From the NCBI GenBank assembly GCA_037903475.1, contig JBAJFG010000071.1, forward strand, positions 1,880,001 through 1,944,000: a stretch of DNA of 64,000 bases. The letters run 5' to 3'. This document shows positions 1-12,600 of this stretch, piece by piece. The notes under the pieces were generated by a model. That model was given only the letters and a program-made list of their open reading frames with translations. It ran no database searches and was not told the DNA's origin. How positions within the stretch are numbered: position 1 is the first letter of the stretch; each line of letters starts with the position of its first letter. Source of the stretch: Ancylostoma caninum (Eukaryota > Nematoda > Chromadorea > Rhabditida > Ancylostomatidae). Made by a program: the position numbers and the translations under genes.

Positions 1-1069
1 AGTTGGCAGAGAAGCTCATCTGCGTCTATGTCACCGTCATCAAGCATCCTCACGGTTTTGGTTACACCAAAGTTGTCTGGACATGAGCACCTCGCTGTTT
101 GTGGGAATCTGACGCGTCGTGCCGAGCGAGCATCGAGGACGCGATGTTTCTTCGTCCACATAAGGGAGAACTTCCAAAAAATGTTGTAACTAATTTTGAG
201 AGTTCGGTGCTGTACACAGCACAGCAACACACAGCAGCGCCAGTGAATTCCTTGTCCGGAATCAGCTCCATAACAGTCGAACACAACCCCCCCCCCCGAG
301 AAAATTCTTCTGTCTGTGCCGTTGATGGAGCCACAAGGAATACTTTACCAATAGTTCCTAAGTAGTGGCATAACAGTGATGAGCGATCTACGCTACCCAA
401 CTCACTAACTGGCAGGCGCCATCCATGAGGAACGCTCAAAACGAGCAAATGATGTGGAATAGTTTGTCGAGCCGAGTGGACGCGTGAAGCAGTTGATTTT
501 ATCGGTAGGAGATGTCTAGACGTGTTGGCCAACGCTGCAGCTGTGGAGCCAGCACAGTCACCGACCGCTCCACCCAAGTGGTCCATGATCTGCACACTTT
601 AGAACCCTCCAAAAACGGAATTTTCGTCACTTTTATGCGTTTTGACGTACATCGTTGGAATCAGCGTGATCAGGAGCTTCAGAATCTATTGATATCCACA
701 GCTCATGAAACAAGGTGGACACACTGCCTTCAAGAATGCAAGTCGTGCGAAGAATCAGCACCTCGATTAGGGATTTCTGTCACACCGTTCATATTCTTCA
801 GACCTGGCCCTGGCGCTTTGTCACCTCTTCCTAGCCATGAACAACCCCTACGGAAAATGAGGCTTATCAATAAACAGGGGCTTGAAAGTGTGTTGTCAAC
901 CCAGCCTCTGGAGTTCTGGCAGAAAGCGAAATACTGGGTCGTTCTAAAAGTAATTGGGATTTTCAAAAGTTGCAAAAAAATTTGGTTATCTCTTCATGAA
1001 GAAACGTTAATCAGTGACATGTTTTCTATTTTGTTCGATTACCTTCAGTCATCTTTCTGATAATTTCAT
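1..1069. other. No recognisable gene (start of window)
   Basis: ORFs of up to about 180 codons are present on both strands, but none has a recognisable domain or convincing splice context. No repeat structure was seen beyond a short C-run near 290. It could hold unannotated exons. Confidence 0.3.
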
Positions 1070-1330
1070 AATTCCTCTCTCGCAGGACTTCTGGTCTTTT
1101 TCGGCAAAAAAACTAGGCTAAATGAGATTAGACATCCTCATCATCGATAAAGGTTTGCCCATTCAAGCAGTTCTGCAACGTTTGAAATAAGTGATAGTCA
1201 GATGGCGCAAGATCAGCGCTATATGATGGAAGCAATATCAATTCCCAGCCAAGCTCCAGTAACTTTAGCCGAGCATGGATGCGGTATAGCGTTGTCTTGG
1301 TGGAACACGACTCCTTTGGTACTACGGTGT
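1070..1330 (-). pseudogene. mariner-family transposase C-terminal fragment (minus copy)
   Basis: Read on the minus strand, this stretch gives a mariner-type transposase C-terminal half. It includes a degraded HQDNA-type segment near 1300, then DLAPSDYHLFQTLQNCLNG around 1170-1220, which matches the invariant PDLAPSDYHLF region of mariner transposases. A stop interrupts it near 1120 and the N-terminal half is missing. It lies head-to-head with a second mariner fragment on the plus strand that begins within a few bases of this one's upstream end. It is a dead copy, and no terminal repeat was identified at its outer end. Confidence 0.65.
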
Positions 1331-1334
1331 GATA

Positions 1335-2030
1335 TATTCTGAGATGCCTTCAAAGAACCAGAATGTCAATTCGGACCTCTACTGTCGATAATTGATGAAA
1401 TTAGATGAATCAATTTTAAAAAAACCGAGCAGAATTAGCAGGTCGCGAAAGAGTGTCTTCTCGCAAGGCAATGCTAGACCGCATACAGGAAGCTCCAAAT
1501 GTCCGCAGTCAAGAGGGGCGTGGCCACGGCGCGGCTCCTTGATCAGACGCAGGCGCTCTCTATGCTGCCTCTGGCTTCTCTGACTCTGCGGACAACCGGT
1601 GGCTGCACGCAGAGCGCCCCTGTCTCTGCCTAAAGCCGCGTCGTGGCCACGCCCCTCTTGACTGCGAACATTTGCATCTTCCTGTACATGTTTGGCGTCT
1701 CGGAGATAATAAAATTATTGGAGCTTGTTTGTTCCATCCACCATATAGTCCCAATCTTGCGCCATCTGACTACTGCTTGTTTCGATCCTTGCAGAACTAT
1801 TTGAATGGAAAAACCTTACCAAAGATGAGATATCGAATCTCATGTAGCTCAGTTTTTCGCCGAAAAAGACTAGAATTTCTGGGAAAAAGGCATTATGAAA
1901 TTACCAGAAATATGGCAAAAGAAAATATACAAAATAGAAGATATATCATTGTTCAATGTTCTTTCACTATGAGAAAATAAAATTTTCATTGTAACGACTA
2001 AAAATCCCAGCTACTTTCCGAACAACCCAA
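1335..2030 (+). pseudogene. mariner-family transposase C-terminal fragment (plus copy)
   Basis: The reading frame runs from the YCxxL region (near 1375) through QGNARPHTG (near 1470-1495), which is the DNARPHT block around the second catalytic aspartate. Here that Asp is replaced by Gly (QGNA for QDNA). After a roughly 190-bp interruption the frame resumes at FHPPYSPNLAPSDYCLF (near 1730-1790), continues to about 1900 with frameshifts, and the sequence near 2010-2030 resembles a mariner 3' terminal repeat. The interruption is a GC-rich inverted-repeat insertion. The lost catalytic residue, insertion and frameshifts make this a relic. Confidence 0.7.
1484..1686. mobile_element. GC-rich fold-back element inserted in mariner
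   Basis: Two arms, about 1484-1537 and 1633-1686, are inverted copies with only a few mismatches and contain GTCAAGAGGGGCGTGGCCAC and its complement. The roughly 95-bp spacer is non-coding. The arms interrupt the mariner frame between its DNARPHT and PPYSPDLAPSD blocks, so it most likely inserted there. No target duplication could be assigned because the arms blend into flanking bases. Confidence 0.6.
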
Positions 2031-3964
2031 CAGAAGCTGCCAAGATGTGCGAAGGTAATACACAATATTAGTAAACATATCATTGATTGAGATTCTGTCC
2101 TAATGAAGAAATCCATTTCTTATTTATTCTTTTTTTTTTCAATTCATTGTGAGTGTTGCAGAACTTTTTCACCAACCTAATATAATGCAATTGGTAGGAT
2201 AACATTAATAGGATAACTATATTCATTATCAGTACAGGTTACTTTTCATATCATATCTATAGATGCTTAAACTCACACCTTGTACAGTTTTGAACGTGAT
2301 GGCGAACAACAGGAACATTTCTCATCGGTTTATGATTAAACTTAAAGAGAGAATTAAGCGAGAACCGTCAGTGTACATAAGTCATACCTATCAGATCTCT
2401 ACAGCTTTATGGGCGATCCTGCTCCGAAAAAATTTCGAAGTTTTGTTACATAACTCTCCTCTATCCTATACCTATTTCTTATATTTGTCGCACGAGAAGT
2501 CATGATTTATGCTTCAGGACCACATGACTCCTCTTCACCAGATGTATCCACATGTGTACGACCTAAATGAGATGATTAGGAAACTTCATGCTCAACATTC
2601 TCAACAGCATTCCTTGTAAATTCAGCGTACTTATTTACGTTGCATGTCAATAACCAACACTAACTTTTACTAGTCTGTTATACTCTTAAATGATAAAAGC
2701 CTAATTCAATTATTTAGCCGGAAGGTTGCATTCTACGGTGTATTCCATAGTTATACTGTACAAGATACCCCCTTCTCTTCCTCTGTTTGACGATACCGCC
2801 TTCTCATCAAAGCTTTGATTTTTCAATCAATCATCTCATATTGAAATCTTGACCAGGCCATGAGATGGCTCTGTAAGTTTTAAAACTTTTCGATCTTATC
2901 CGAATTGTATGCAATTCCTTTTTCTACCCTCAAAAAGACAAGCGGGTTTTGTGCATTAATCTTACCTTCCCGCTTGGGACGGGACCGTATCGTTCAAAAT
3001 CTCTATTTTCAGCGTGCGACAGTGCGTGCATATGTATGTGCGGACTGCACCTCCATCCCTCTTCTTAAACGAAAACTCATAGCACATTCTTGTATCCTCC
3101 GGAGTTATGTACACGGCTATGTACGGGCCGCGTTGTTGCGAGGGTCTGAGGACAGCGTGTACTGCAGTGAAAGGCATCTCTCATGAGCAAAGATTTCACT
3201 GCAATAAACTACACAGTTTAGCTCATGACAGTATTTCCATCATGTTTTTGAAAACATAACAACCAAGTTCTAACATGCTTTTGAACGTGCTCCCTCAAAC
3301 TGCGCACTTTGATAGAATTTGAGTGGTGCTGCGGACGAGTTCTGACATGCTGCGGAAGAGATCGGACGCCGCGTTGTGGACGAGTTCAGATGGAGTGCCC
3401 GGACGAGTTCGGACGTAATCGAAATTCTCCGATGCTCACATCTCAGACAAGAAAATGGAGTGGACACTATCTCTAGCAATGGCGTTCAAAATTTTTCAGA
3501 GAAACATTTTCCTATAAGTCCGGAAATTCCTTCAGAATTTGATGGAGTGAATTCGGAATTTTTCAAATCTATGCAATCAGATCACTGAAACTGGAATGCA
3601 ACCGAAAAAAGATGTCATTCATTTCTCTTCGGCGTTTAGACTCAGGACATGATTCTCCATGTTGATTTATGGAAAACGCAACTCAACAATGTCAACAATG
3701 ACAAACAAACAACATAGATAACCAATAAAACGATAGGTGAGAAAACGGGAACAAGGACTCCCTAAACGGACTCCCTAAACAAGTCTCAGAATTTCAGCAC
3801 GCCCAAATATAGGCGTTGAAACAAGTCCAAGATATAACTGTAAGGCATCCTATGAAATGGGAAAAAAATGGGTTTGGTGGTTAGTACGTAACTACGCCAT
3901 AACATTGATAGATAAATCAGCGGTTCCCGGATAATTCCGAATAACTACTAAAAAGTGGATAAGA
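2031..3964. other. Unassigned DNA downstream of the CTU2 homologue
   Basis: No recognisable gene. At about 3335-3420 lies a short cluster of GGACGAGTTCGGACG-like words that recurs at 30050-30140 and 30875-30945. No clear polyadenylation signal for the minus-strand gene ending at 3965 was found. Confidence 0.3.
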
Positions 3965-4141
3965 TCAAACTGTAGAATAAATGTATTGGGCAAATGAAGG
4001 TGAAATATCATTTGTAATAATTGAACAAGCATAACAGATCTCCTCCTTTCCATTGATAGGATACTCGCACACACGGCAACGTGCTCCTCCTGTAGGTGCA
4101 TGCACCTTGCTGGAAATGCCAAGGACAGTAGGAACAGTACC
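3965..4141 (-). CDS. CTU2: CTU2 homologue exon 9 (C-terminal CxxC pair, stop)
   Basis: The acceptor is TTGTATTTTAG. The exon encodes GTVPTVLGISSKV (the STVxTVxRTxxKL block), then CRVC...CYAC, and a TGA stop at 3967-3965. It has 58 codons plus the stop. Confidence 0.85.
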   Translation of the reverse strand, partial: GTVPTVLGISSKVHAPTGGARCRVCEYPINGKEEICYACSIITNDISPSFAQYIYSTV

Positions 4142-5642
4142 CTAAAATACAAATATGTAGAGAAATGATCGCTTCAAATTTTAAAAAGATATTCAAAGGT
4201 TAAAAAACGACTTTGTCTTCCGAGAGTAGTGAGTATAGCGTATAGGCTATTCTAAGCTGTTCTATTCTAAGAGGTAGGAACTTTTCAATATGAACAACTT
4301 GCAACTCTTGACACGTCTTAGTTTCTGCGAAGAAGCGGGCCAATATCAAAATAATTCAGTAGGGGAAACATCTGCATGATATGACGATGAATGCCTCCGA
4401 AATTCGACGTCAAATACTAGCTGATCGAATGAAGTAATCAATAAATAAATAATGATGAACTAATAAATAAACACATAATAATGAACCAATAAATAAACAG
4501 AGTGCACCATATATAAAGAAGAAAAAAGTGAACCATATGAATAAAGTAAACGAAAAAAAAGGATGCAAAACCACAGTCATAACGGAGAATGAAAGTCAGT
4601 GCAATGACTGCAAAAAGGAGCTGCAATAAGTCGCAACTCGGTCGAAGTGCTCACAACTGATCTTTCTGGTTGACGTTTTTTCTTTGAGAAGCTTATGCTG
4701 CAGTCCTGTCAGTGTCACAGAGTACAGATTATTTCTACATATTTAATTGGGCTCCATGGCAAGTGCCAAGGCTAGCAGCGTTCATCGTTGACCCATCTTC
4801 TCACGAACGCTGCAGTCTTTCGAACACTGTGTTGAGGGAAAGTTTGGAATAGGTTGCTGGTACAGTTGAACAACATTCCGTCCCCTATCAGTGCTTCATT
4901 ATTCTGTCATTGTTCTACTCTTGTCTTTATCGCATTTTGGGCATTTCAACTTGGTGCCGTGCCTCTGCATTTGCTAATTTGTTCGAGGATTTTCAGCACA
5001 GATTTTAGATTTTAGCACGCTCAAGTTCAGTCTGGTACCTAGTCGGAATGCCCACAATGCGATAAAGAGAAGAACAGAACACTGACAGAATAATGGAGCA
5101 GTGACAGACGACGGAAAGGTGTTCAAAACCAGCTATCTAATCCATACTCTTCCTCAACGCAGTGTTCGAAAGACCGCAGCGCTCGGGAGTAGATGGGTGC
5201 AGCGGTGAACGCTGCCAGCCTTGACGTGACGGGCAAGGATCCGAATTAAATATGTAGAAATAGTCTCACTGTGTCACAGAAGGGGAAGATAGGCACTAAA
5301 GTTCTTAAACCGTATGTAAACTTATGCACAAAAACACTCACGGTGTTTTTTTTTATTCCAGTGAAAGTAGGATAGCTATGATGTTAGCGCTTCTTGCAAA
5401 TCAAGCACTATCAACTGCAAAAACGGATCTAGATACCTACCTTGAAACCATCTTCTATAAACTTTGTCAGGAAATACGAAGACATTTGTTGCAATGAGCC
5501 GGTCTTTAACGCTTCGCAAGCATGTAGACAAGGAGATCTCCCTATCTAAAACATATGATTGGAAACAACATGCAACAAAAAAAAAAACACTTAAATGAAC
5601 GAACATGAATAACCGTTCGGAGAGTTCCTTTAATGTGTGAAC

Positions 5643-5691
<49 letters not shown>

Positions 5692-5954
5692 TGGCGGACG
5701 CAGGGGGGCGGGGGGGCGCCTCCGAGAATGGGTCGCCAAATTTTCGAAATTACTTTACAATACAAATAAAAATCTTGTGTTAGTTTATTTTTAATTGTTT
5801 ATTTTTATTATTATTTTTAATATATTTTTTATTTATTGTTTATTATTATAATTAATATTATTATTAATTTTATTTTCCGTCTGGGTCCCCAAAACGGCGG
5901 AGACCCCACTTTTCTTCCCACGCCCCCCCTCCCGCCCACTTTCTGCGTCCGCCA

Positions 5955-6019
<65 letters not shown>

Positions 6020-6568
6020 GGGGGGCCATAAGTTATTGTACAACGTTTGCTCATTTATTTCTCCACCAGCAACACATGGATTATCCTGCTCTTTTCGCTG
6101 CCGAATAGAGCAGGGATCAAAGTATCTTACAGTTAAAACCCGGTTTCCCGGGAGAGTTTTGCTTTGGAGCAGTTGGACTTAGAACAGGTTTTTGAAAAAA
6201 GCGGGTTGATGTGGAAATTTTTTACGAAAAATCCACCAAATCTCTAAAGTGGGGTGTACTGCTTAGATGCATCTTAAAGAGCAAAGAATGCTCTTTCTAA
6301 AAATATCAAACTGTTTTTGTGGCTGTTTTGCTCGGAAATTGCGGGCAGAGTTAGTGCATTTTGCGGCACCGAAAGTCTGCAATGAATGTTTCCGATAAAC
6401 TTTTTTCGTTATCTTGGAAGTATCCAGGAGGTTTTTGTGATCAAAAGATAGAGCAAATCCAGCTCTATTAAACAGTGCCTAGTGCGGCAAAAAATATTTT
6501 ACTACTGCGGAGAAATGGGCCAGCAAACGTTGTACAATAACTTATGGCCCCCCCTGTATATATATATA

Positions 6569-6621
<53 letters not shown>

Positions 6622-9600
6622 TATATAGTGTGTGTGTGTGTGTGTGTAGTTACCACCTTAAGCTCTGGAAGAAGAGCGTAATGTTCCACATTTTCAAGAC
6701 GAAGAGCGGTTGCAATTTCTGCAGAAGTAACATCTCGCAGTGGCCGTATGAATGTTGTTCCTCCTTGAGTTCTCTCGACAACATCTGTCATTACCGACAC
6801 GCAGCCACCTCAAAGAATAAGCATCACCATTTGACCTGACGGTTACGCTGAAGGTACAAAGAACACTCAAGAAAAGACGAAGGTGGAAAGCGAAAATAAA
6901 CAATATCACAATCTTAGCATTTATTACTATCCAATTGTTTCTTGTTGTTCCAGAAATAATTATTCTAGGACCTCAAACGGATGATAGCTCACTGAACTCA
7001 TTATTCAGAGAATTTTGAGTATTTGAGTTCACGAATAAACATAAGAAATCATCTTCTCAAAATTCAAATAATCATTACATTTGAGCACACCTATTTATTT
7101 ATTTGTACGTGGATATACTACGCTAAGTTACAGATACACTCTAAAGAATACAAGTAAAGTACAGACGGAGTGACTCAGTGATGTGCAATGCATGCACAAA
7201 TAAATCAGTTATAAGCAGAACACTTATAGGCATACAATGAATCAACAAGCAGAGTCAGTCAGATACTTATCTACTTGTCTCTTATACTGCCTTAGTGAAC
7301 ATTACAGGATGGATTTCTTCGAGAATTTCAGAGAAATCGACCCAGCTCTCTGCTAAGAAAGTTGGATCGTGAGCTGTTCTTCACCGCAAAACTAAGTGCA
7401 TCGCTGAACAGAGCATAACGAACGGGCTGGTTTAGTATTCTTCGAGTCAGCGTTTCATTAGGTATACCGTGAAAAGCTAATAAAAACGAAAATAGTTTGA
7501 AAATAGTAAATAGCAAAAAAAAGAACACTCGAAAACTCTGATTACCTCTTCCAAGACAGAGCTGCGTAATCATGAGTTCTGCTAGTTCATCACTGTTGCA
7601 TGGGACCATAACCTGAGATACAAAGAATCTTTTCTTCACGAGATAAAACCATTTATTCTGCCTTGCCTTTGATATTCCCATACATCGTGACAATTTTTGG
7701 AGTAGCCGTATCTTCAGGATACGTAATGCTTCTTCACGTGCAACTGTTGTACCGAACGCACTCGAGAACTCTTCTAATTTGGACAGCTGAATCAACATTA
7801 AATTGCCTGAGAAAGGACGTACTGGCATTCACTATAGATGAACACGAATAACAAACTGGAACATTGTGGTAAACATCCACAGAGTCCTACAGCAAGGATA
7901 TGCAAGAGTACTGGTTTTCAAGAAGACAACTGATGAGAACTGGCTCTCCACAAGCCCAAATATGTGTGTTGAAAATGGAATTCTCTTCAACCCGATTTCG
8001 CTCTAGATTTCAGAAACGAAAACCACGATAGACATTGGTAGCATGTATGTAGAGTTGGTACGTGTGTACACACCCAAGGTGAGCAAAATATGTGCTCTTG
8101 CGGAAAATTGAAATATTACTTCCAAACTTGTTATATGCTACAATATCCTAATAGACCAATTCTCAGCTCATTCCAGTTGTCAACTGAAACAACCTTCCTT
8201 CTATGTACAGTGAACGGCAGTGGTGGTGGCCCTCCGCAAGGACGCAGCGCGACGTCGTCTGCCGCCGGAATGCTATTTCTAGGCTCTTTTCTTCCGGATT
8301 TGGTCGAAAGTCCTTGAAATCGGGTAGAAAAGCTGATAGAAATAGTACAACAGCAGCAGAAACATCGGTTACGGTGCGCGCGGCGCGGTTGCGCGACGTT
8401 CTTCACAAGGGGCTCATGGGCCAACGCCATTGACGTTCACTGTACCTCCCTATGACAGAAAAAAAGAACACAGCAATTACAAAACCGCGTAGCAGCTAGT
8501 TATGCGCATCACAACTGTTAGTGATAACAAAAAGCAATAAAGAGAGGTGAAGAACTAAGAAAAGGCACAGAAATCCAGTTGACTCTTCCGTTTCTTTTTT
8601 CCTAATCTGCCTCCCTTATTTTTTGCCGTTATTGTTAAAGTTACAAAAGGACGAGCAAAGTTCCATGAAGTCTCCCTCACATCGGTCACTCCCGACTAAC
8701 AAAAAAAAAACCCGGAAATATTGGAACTGGAAAAGAATCACAAAAGAGAAGAATATTACAATCAGTCCCGACAACTTTTCACACGGGACTTACCTCGATA
8801 AGCAAGTCAGCCAGGTATCGTTCCATCCAATGAATAGGCATCAAAGATGCGCGAGATTTTCCGCTTCACGCTCTCCAGGGTTTTAGCTGCAAGACGGAAA
8901 ACAATCAGGAATATTCTTGTTATGGGTATCCCTCCTTCAATGTGAAAAGAAGTATGGGCATCATCCCACTCCAGGAGCCTCAGAAAAAAAAAAAAACTGC
9001 GATTTTGCACAAAGGAATTGTTTGGAACGCATGAAAACGAATATCATAACCGTTTCGTTCCATACCCCCTTTTGGTAAGGATAGTAGTGCAGGGATAGTC
9101 AAATCCACCAAACGTAAAGTTTCTATCATTTCCTTTTCAAATTTAACGGAGTGGTGATTTCATATGCTCATCGCGGTGATCGACACTTGGCCGTATTCCG
9201 AACTCTGCTGGGCCAGCCACGTATGGCCGAGTGACGCATGGCCCTGGCCAAGCGTGCATGACCCATCGCGTATGACCCATTATTCCGGCGTGGGCCGCTG
9301 ACCCTGTCCACAAGCGCGCCGCTTACCACGTTATCTGAAAGTTGTACGCCAGAAAAAAAAGAACAAATTGAGAGCTCATCACTCAGTATACGGCGTGAGA
9401 GACGTCCTCACGCATGAGATTAGCATACTGTCGGAAGGGCAATTCATATTAGATGCGCGAGCCCCGCGCGGAACGCATGCAAATATTTGCGTTTGATTTT
9501 CCATGAAGGTCGGTCAACACCTGAGTGCTCACATCTTCGATGAAGATACTGCTTGGTCAATGTGAACAGCTGCGAGCTCACAAATCTTCGCGTATGACTT

Positions 9601-12600
9601 GCGTCATTGCTGCGACTGACCCAATACTTCATCATACATACGCACGCGTGTCGAACGCACGCATCTACTATAAATAGCCTTTATCACTAAATTAACGCGA
9701 GTTACAAGTAAGTCCAGTGCAGGGTTTTGTAGGGTTAGGCAAGGTTTATTATGAACATGGCATCTCACAGGATTTTCTAAAACTTTGCAAAGAAGGGATG
9801 GTTTTCGAGCTGGTCACGATTATCAACATTATTTTGCATGCCACCTTCGTTTTCTCGCAGAAATCTGCATCTTCTCTTAAACTCCTACCGAAAGTGGGGT
9901 TACGGTAGAAAATGCATGTGGTATTCATGATCAGGGCCCAAAACAACCCCTCTACACAACACTTGAGAGGTCTGCAAGAGATTCCATCTCTTTGTACTAT
10001 TGTATTTCAGCGGCCCCACTATTGACCCAACTGAAAATCATAGATTTCTCTGAAAACTTGCATACAGGGATAATTCGAGGTGCTGACCACGAATATTACG
10101 TTCATTTCGCATGACATTATCGATTAATGATTTTATCGATTTTTTGCAAGCTGGACAAGCTGGACTAACACCTCGAATCGCTCTGAAAAAGTGCATGTAG
10201 AGGTTTCTGAAGTTGATGATCACGAATATAACGGCCGTTCTGCAATATAATCTCGATTTCGGTTTCTTCAGATTTTTCTCTGTAGGGCGGTGTAGTTTCC
10301 GACTTACTGAAGTTTCTCGCACGTAGTCGACCTTTTCTTGCGAAACCTTCATCATATCTGTTACCAGCACCTTCAAAAACCCTCGTATGCAGGTTTGCAA
10401 AGGGATCTGTCGTGAACGTCGCCACGACCTACTTGCGATCTTCGATACCCCGCCATTGGCGCGAATGCCCCCGCGTCCACGTCGACGTACCGGCCATCGC
10501 TTGGAGCCTCCTCAGTCTTCGTCTATCGTCTTCGCCAGCCGGTCTTCTCCAGTCTCGTCGGGTGGCAGCTGTGACCAAAGTTAAACCCCTATCTCTTCTT
10601 CGCCTTATTCATCCTCCTACTAGGTATTTTGTACTAAGAGCGAGATAAACGCTAGACACGCAACTTGTTCTGTGATCGCTATCGAAACATAGGGTTTGAC
10701 CCTCTTATCCATCTGACACTTATCGTTATTGCTCACACTTTGGGTTTACATTGGTCAAGCGTACTTTCGCCTGAGGCACAGTTCAGTTGTCGTATAAGGG
10801 TGTGGGACCCAGCGAATCCCGATGCTGTCGTGGTGGCAGCCGTTCTACAAGCTGCCCCCACAACATGGTGCATCGACCAATGCGCTCGTAGCCTCGATGC
10901 CCTTCTAATCAGCATCATCGACTCACATATCGTTGGCTACGTGATCACCACGAGCTGGGTCCGGCTATTCTCTCCCTCCGTTTAACTCACTCTCTCATTG
11001 TATTGTCGCGCCTAATCGATCCATCTCAGATAGTGTGTCGTCTCCGTGAATGTAACCGGCATTAAGCGGAAGTATTTGTGATTGCGGTTGTGTTTGCTCC
11101 GTTGTGGGAACTTTTGGTGGCAGCAGAAGGCCTCTCACTCGGGGCTAGTCCGGACCACAACCGTTCGAGTGGGTTAGGATGTTGGTGAGCCGCCTGATTG
11201 AAACTCATGAAGCGTACCGGGTAGGCCGGGATCCGGTGGCTTGGGGCCCGCGAGCCAGTGGGAAGCCGCAGGGTAAGGCAAGGGCCGTAGAAGCCCGGGA
11301 GTCCACGGACGTCTTGGAGCAGCAAGTTGCGCTGCCATGAGCGCAATCCAGGGTAGGAATCCAACCCCTATGTAGAAGCGTTTGATGCTCGTAAGCAAGC
11401 ATAGCGACAACTGTCTCGGCTATTAGCAGTAAACATGCGACACTAATGTTAGCTTAAAGCAACTTCATTAGACTCTACATTCACATTTAAGTTCTCACCG
11501 CCAATCCCATTAAGGGATCCCAATGTTATGAATTATAACCTCTCAATCCGCCTTATTACGTCCGCTTCCTCTTCATATGAGTTACTGAGAATCGCTTGGT
11601 CCGTCGACGCAGTACCATTACAGGCTTGGGCTAAGTTATCTACATCCGTTCGGAATGATGGTTACTATTCGCGGTTGCGAGAATCAACTCACGAGAGCAG
11701 TCAATAATCTCCAGCAAGGACTGAACCAGCACGACCAAGTACCACTGGATTCCAATGGCATCGAAAACGAACCACCGAACACGCGCCTCAGGAGAATAGC
11801 CGAAAGGAAAATTGACCTCATCGCAGCTAAGTCCCGTCTTGAAGATCTTCTTCTCGAGCTACAAACCAAATTCCAGGCAGCGGTCGACTTCGCTCAAAGA
11901 GCTCCAGTAAATCCCGATTCTATTCCGCCTATAGAGGAGATCGATAACCACTGGGTCGAGCATAATGGAGAAGAAATCGAAGAAAATGCTCGCAAAGCGC
12001 TCTCCGTCATTAAGGCCACATATCGGCAGCTAGAGGTACTCGAAACAAGTGCTTTGTTAGAGATCCAGTATCATATTGGATCACCGCATTCGGTTCCTCC
12101 CACAACGCAGATCAGACGTGAAGCTGCTGCAGCTCCTGATACTCCTCCTCCAGGATTCGAGAATACTCCTCGCAGGATTTTGTCCTCAACCAATGCTGTT
12201 TTGAATCCTCCTCAAGAATTCTCGCAACCACAACCCATGCATAATGGCAGCGTTTCACCTCAACAGATAGATCCTACTATGATTCTGCCCTCTCAGTTGC
12301 AGAAACTCGAAATAGAACCTTATTATGGCGATATTGCAAGGTTCAGCGAGTTTTGGTGCGGTTTGGCACTCTTGTACACTCCAATGTCAACATTCCTACC
12401 GCTGCTAAATTCCAACACCTCAAGCGTGCATTAAAAGGTGATGCTGCTCTTGTACTAAGAGGGTTTCTCACTACGCCTGAAAACTATCCGCGAGTCATAA
12501 AACTACTACACAAGCGTTATAATCGTCCGCATTACGCACGCAGTCTCATATACAGGCAATTGAAAGACCTTCCACACGCCTCAGCGTCAGCAAACTCTCA

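Noticed and set aside
5647..6800. YIYIYI-type peptides on the minus strand
   Set aside because: Translation of the TA microsatellite; only the IRPLRD part near 6657-6808 is a real exon.
7335..7476. Minus-strand open frame following an acceptor-like TTTTATTAG
   Set aside because: It can be spliced in phase, but LGRG is completed correctly only by joining 7546 to 6808, so this is taken as intron.
8794..8886. Candidate exon with strong acceptor and GTAAGT donor (minus)
   Set aside because: Every frame contains a stop between the sites, and it is not phase-compatible with the neighbouring CTU2 exons.
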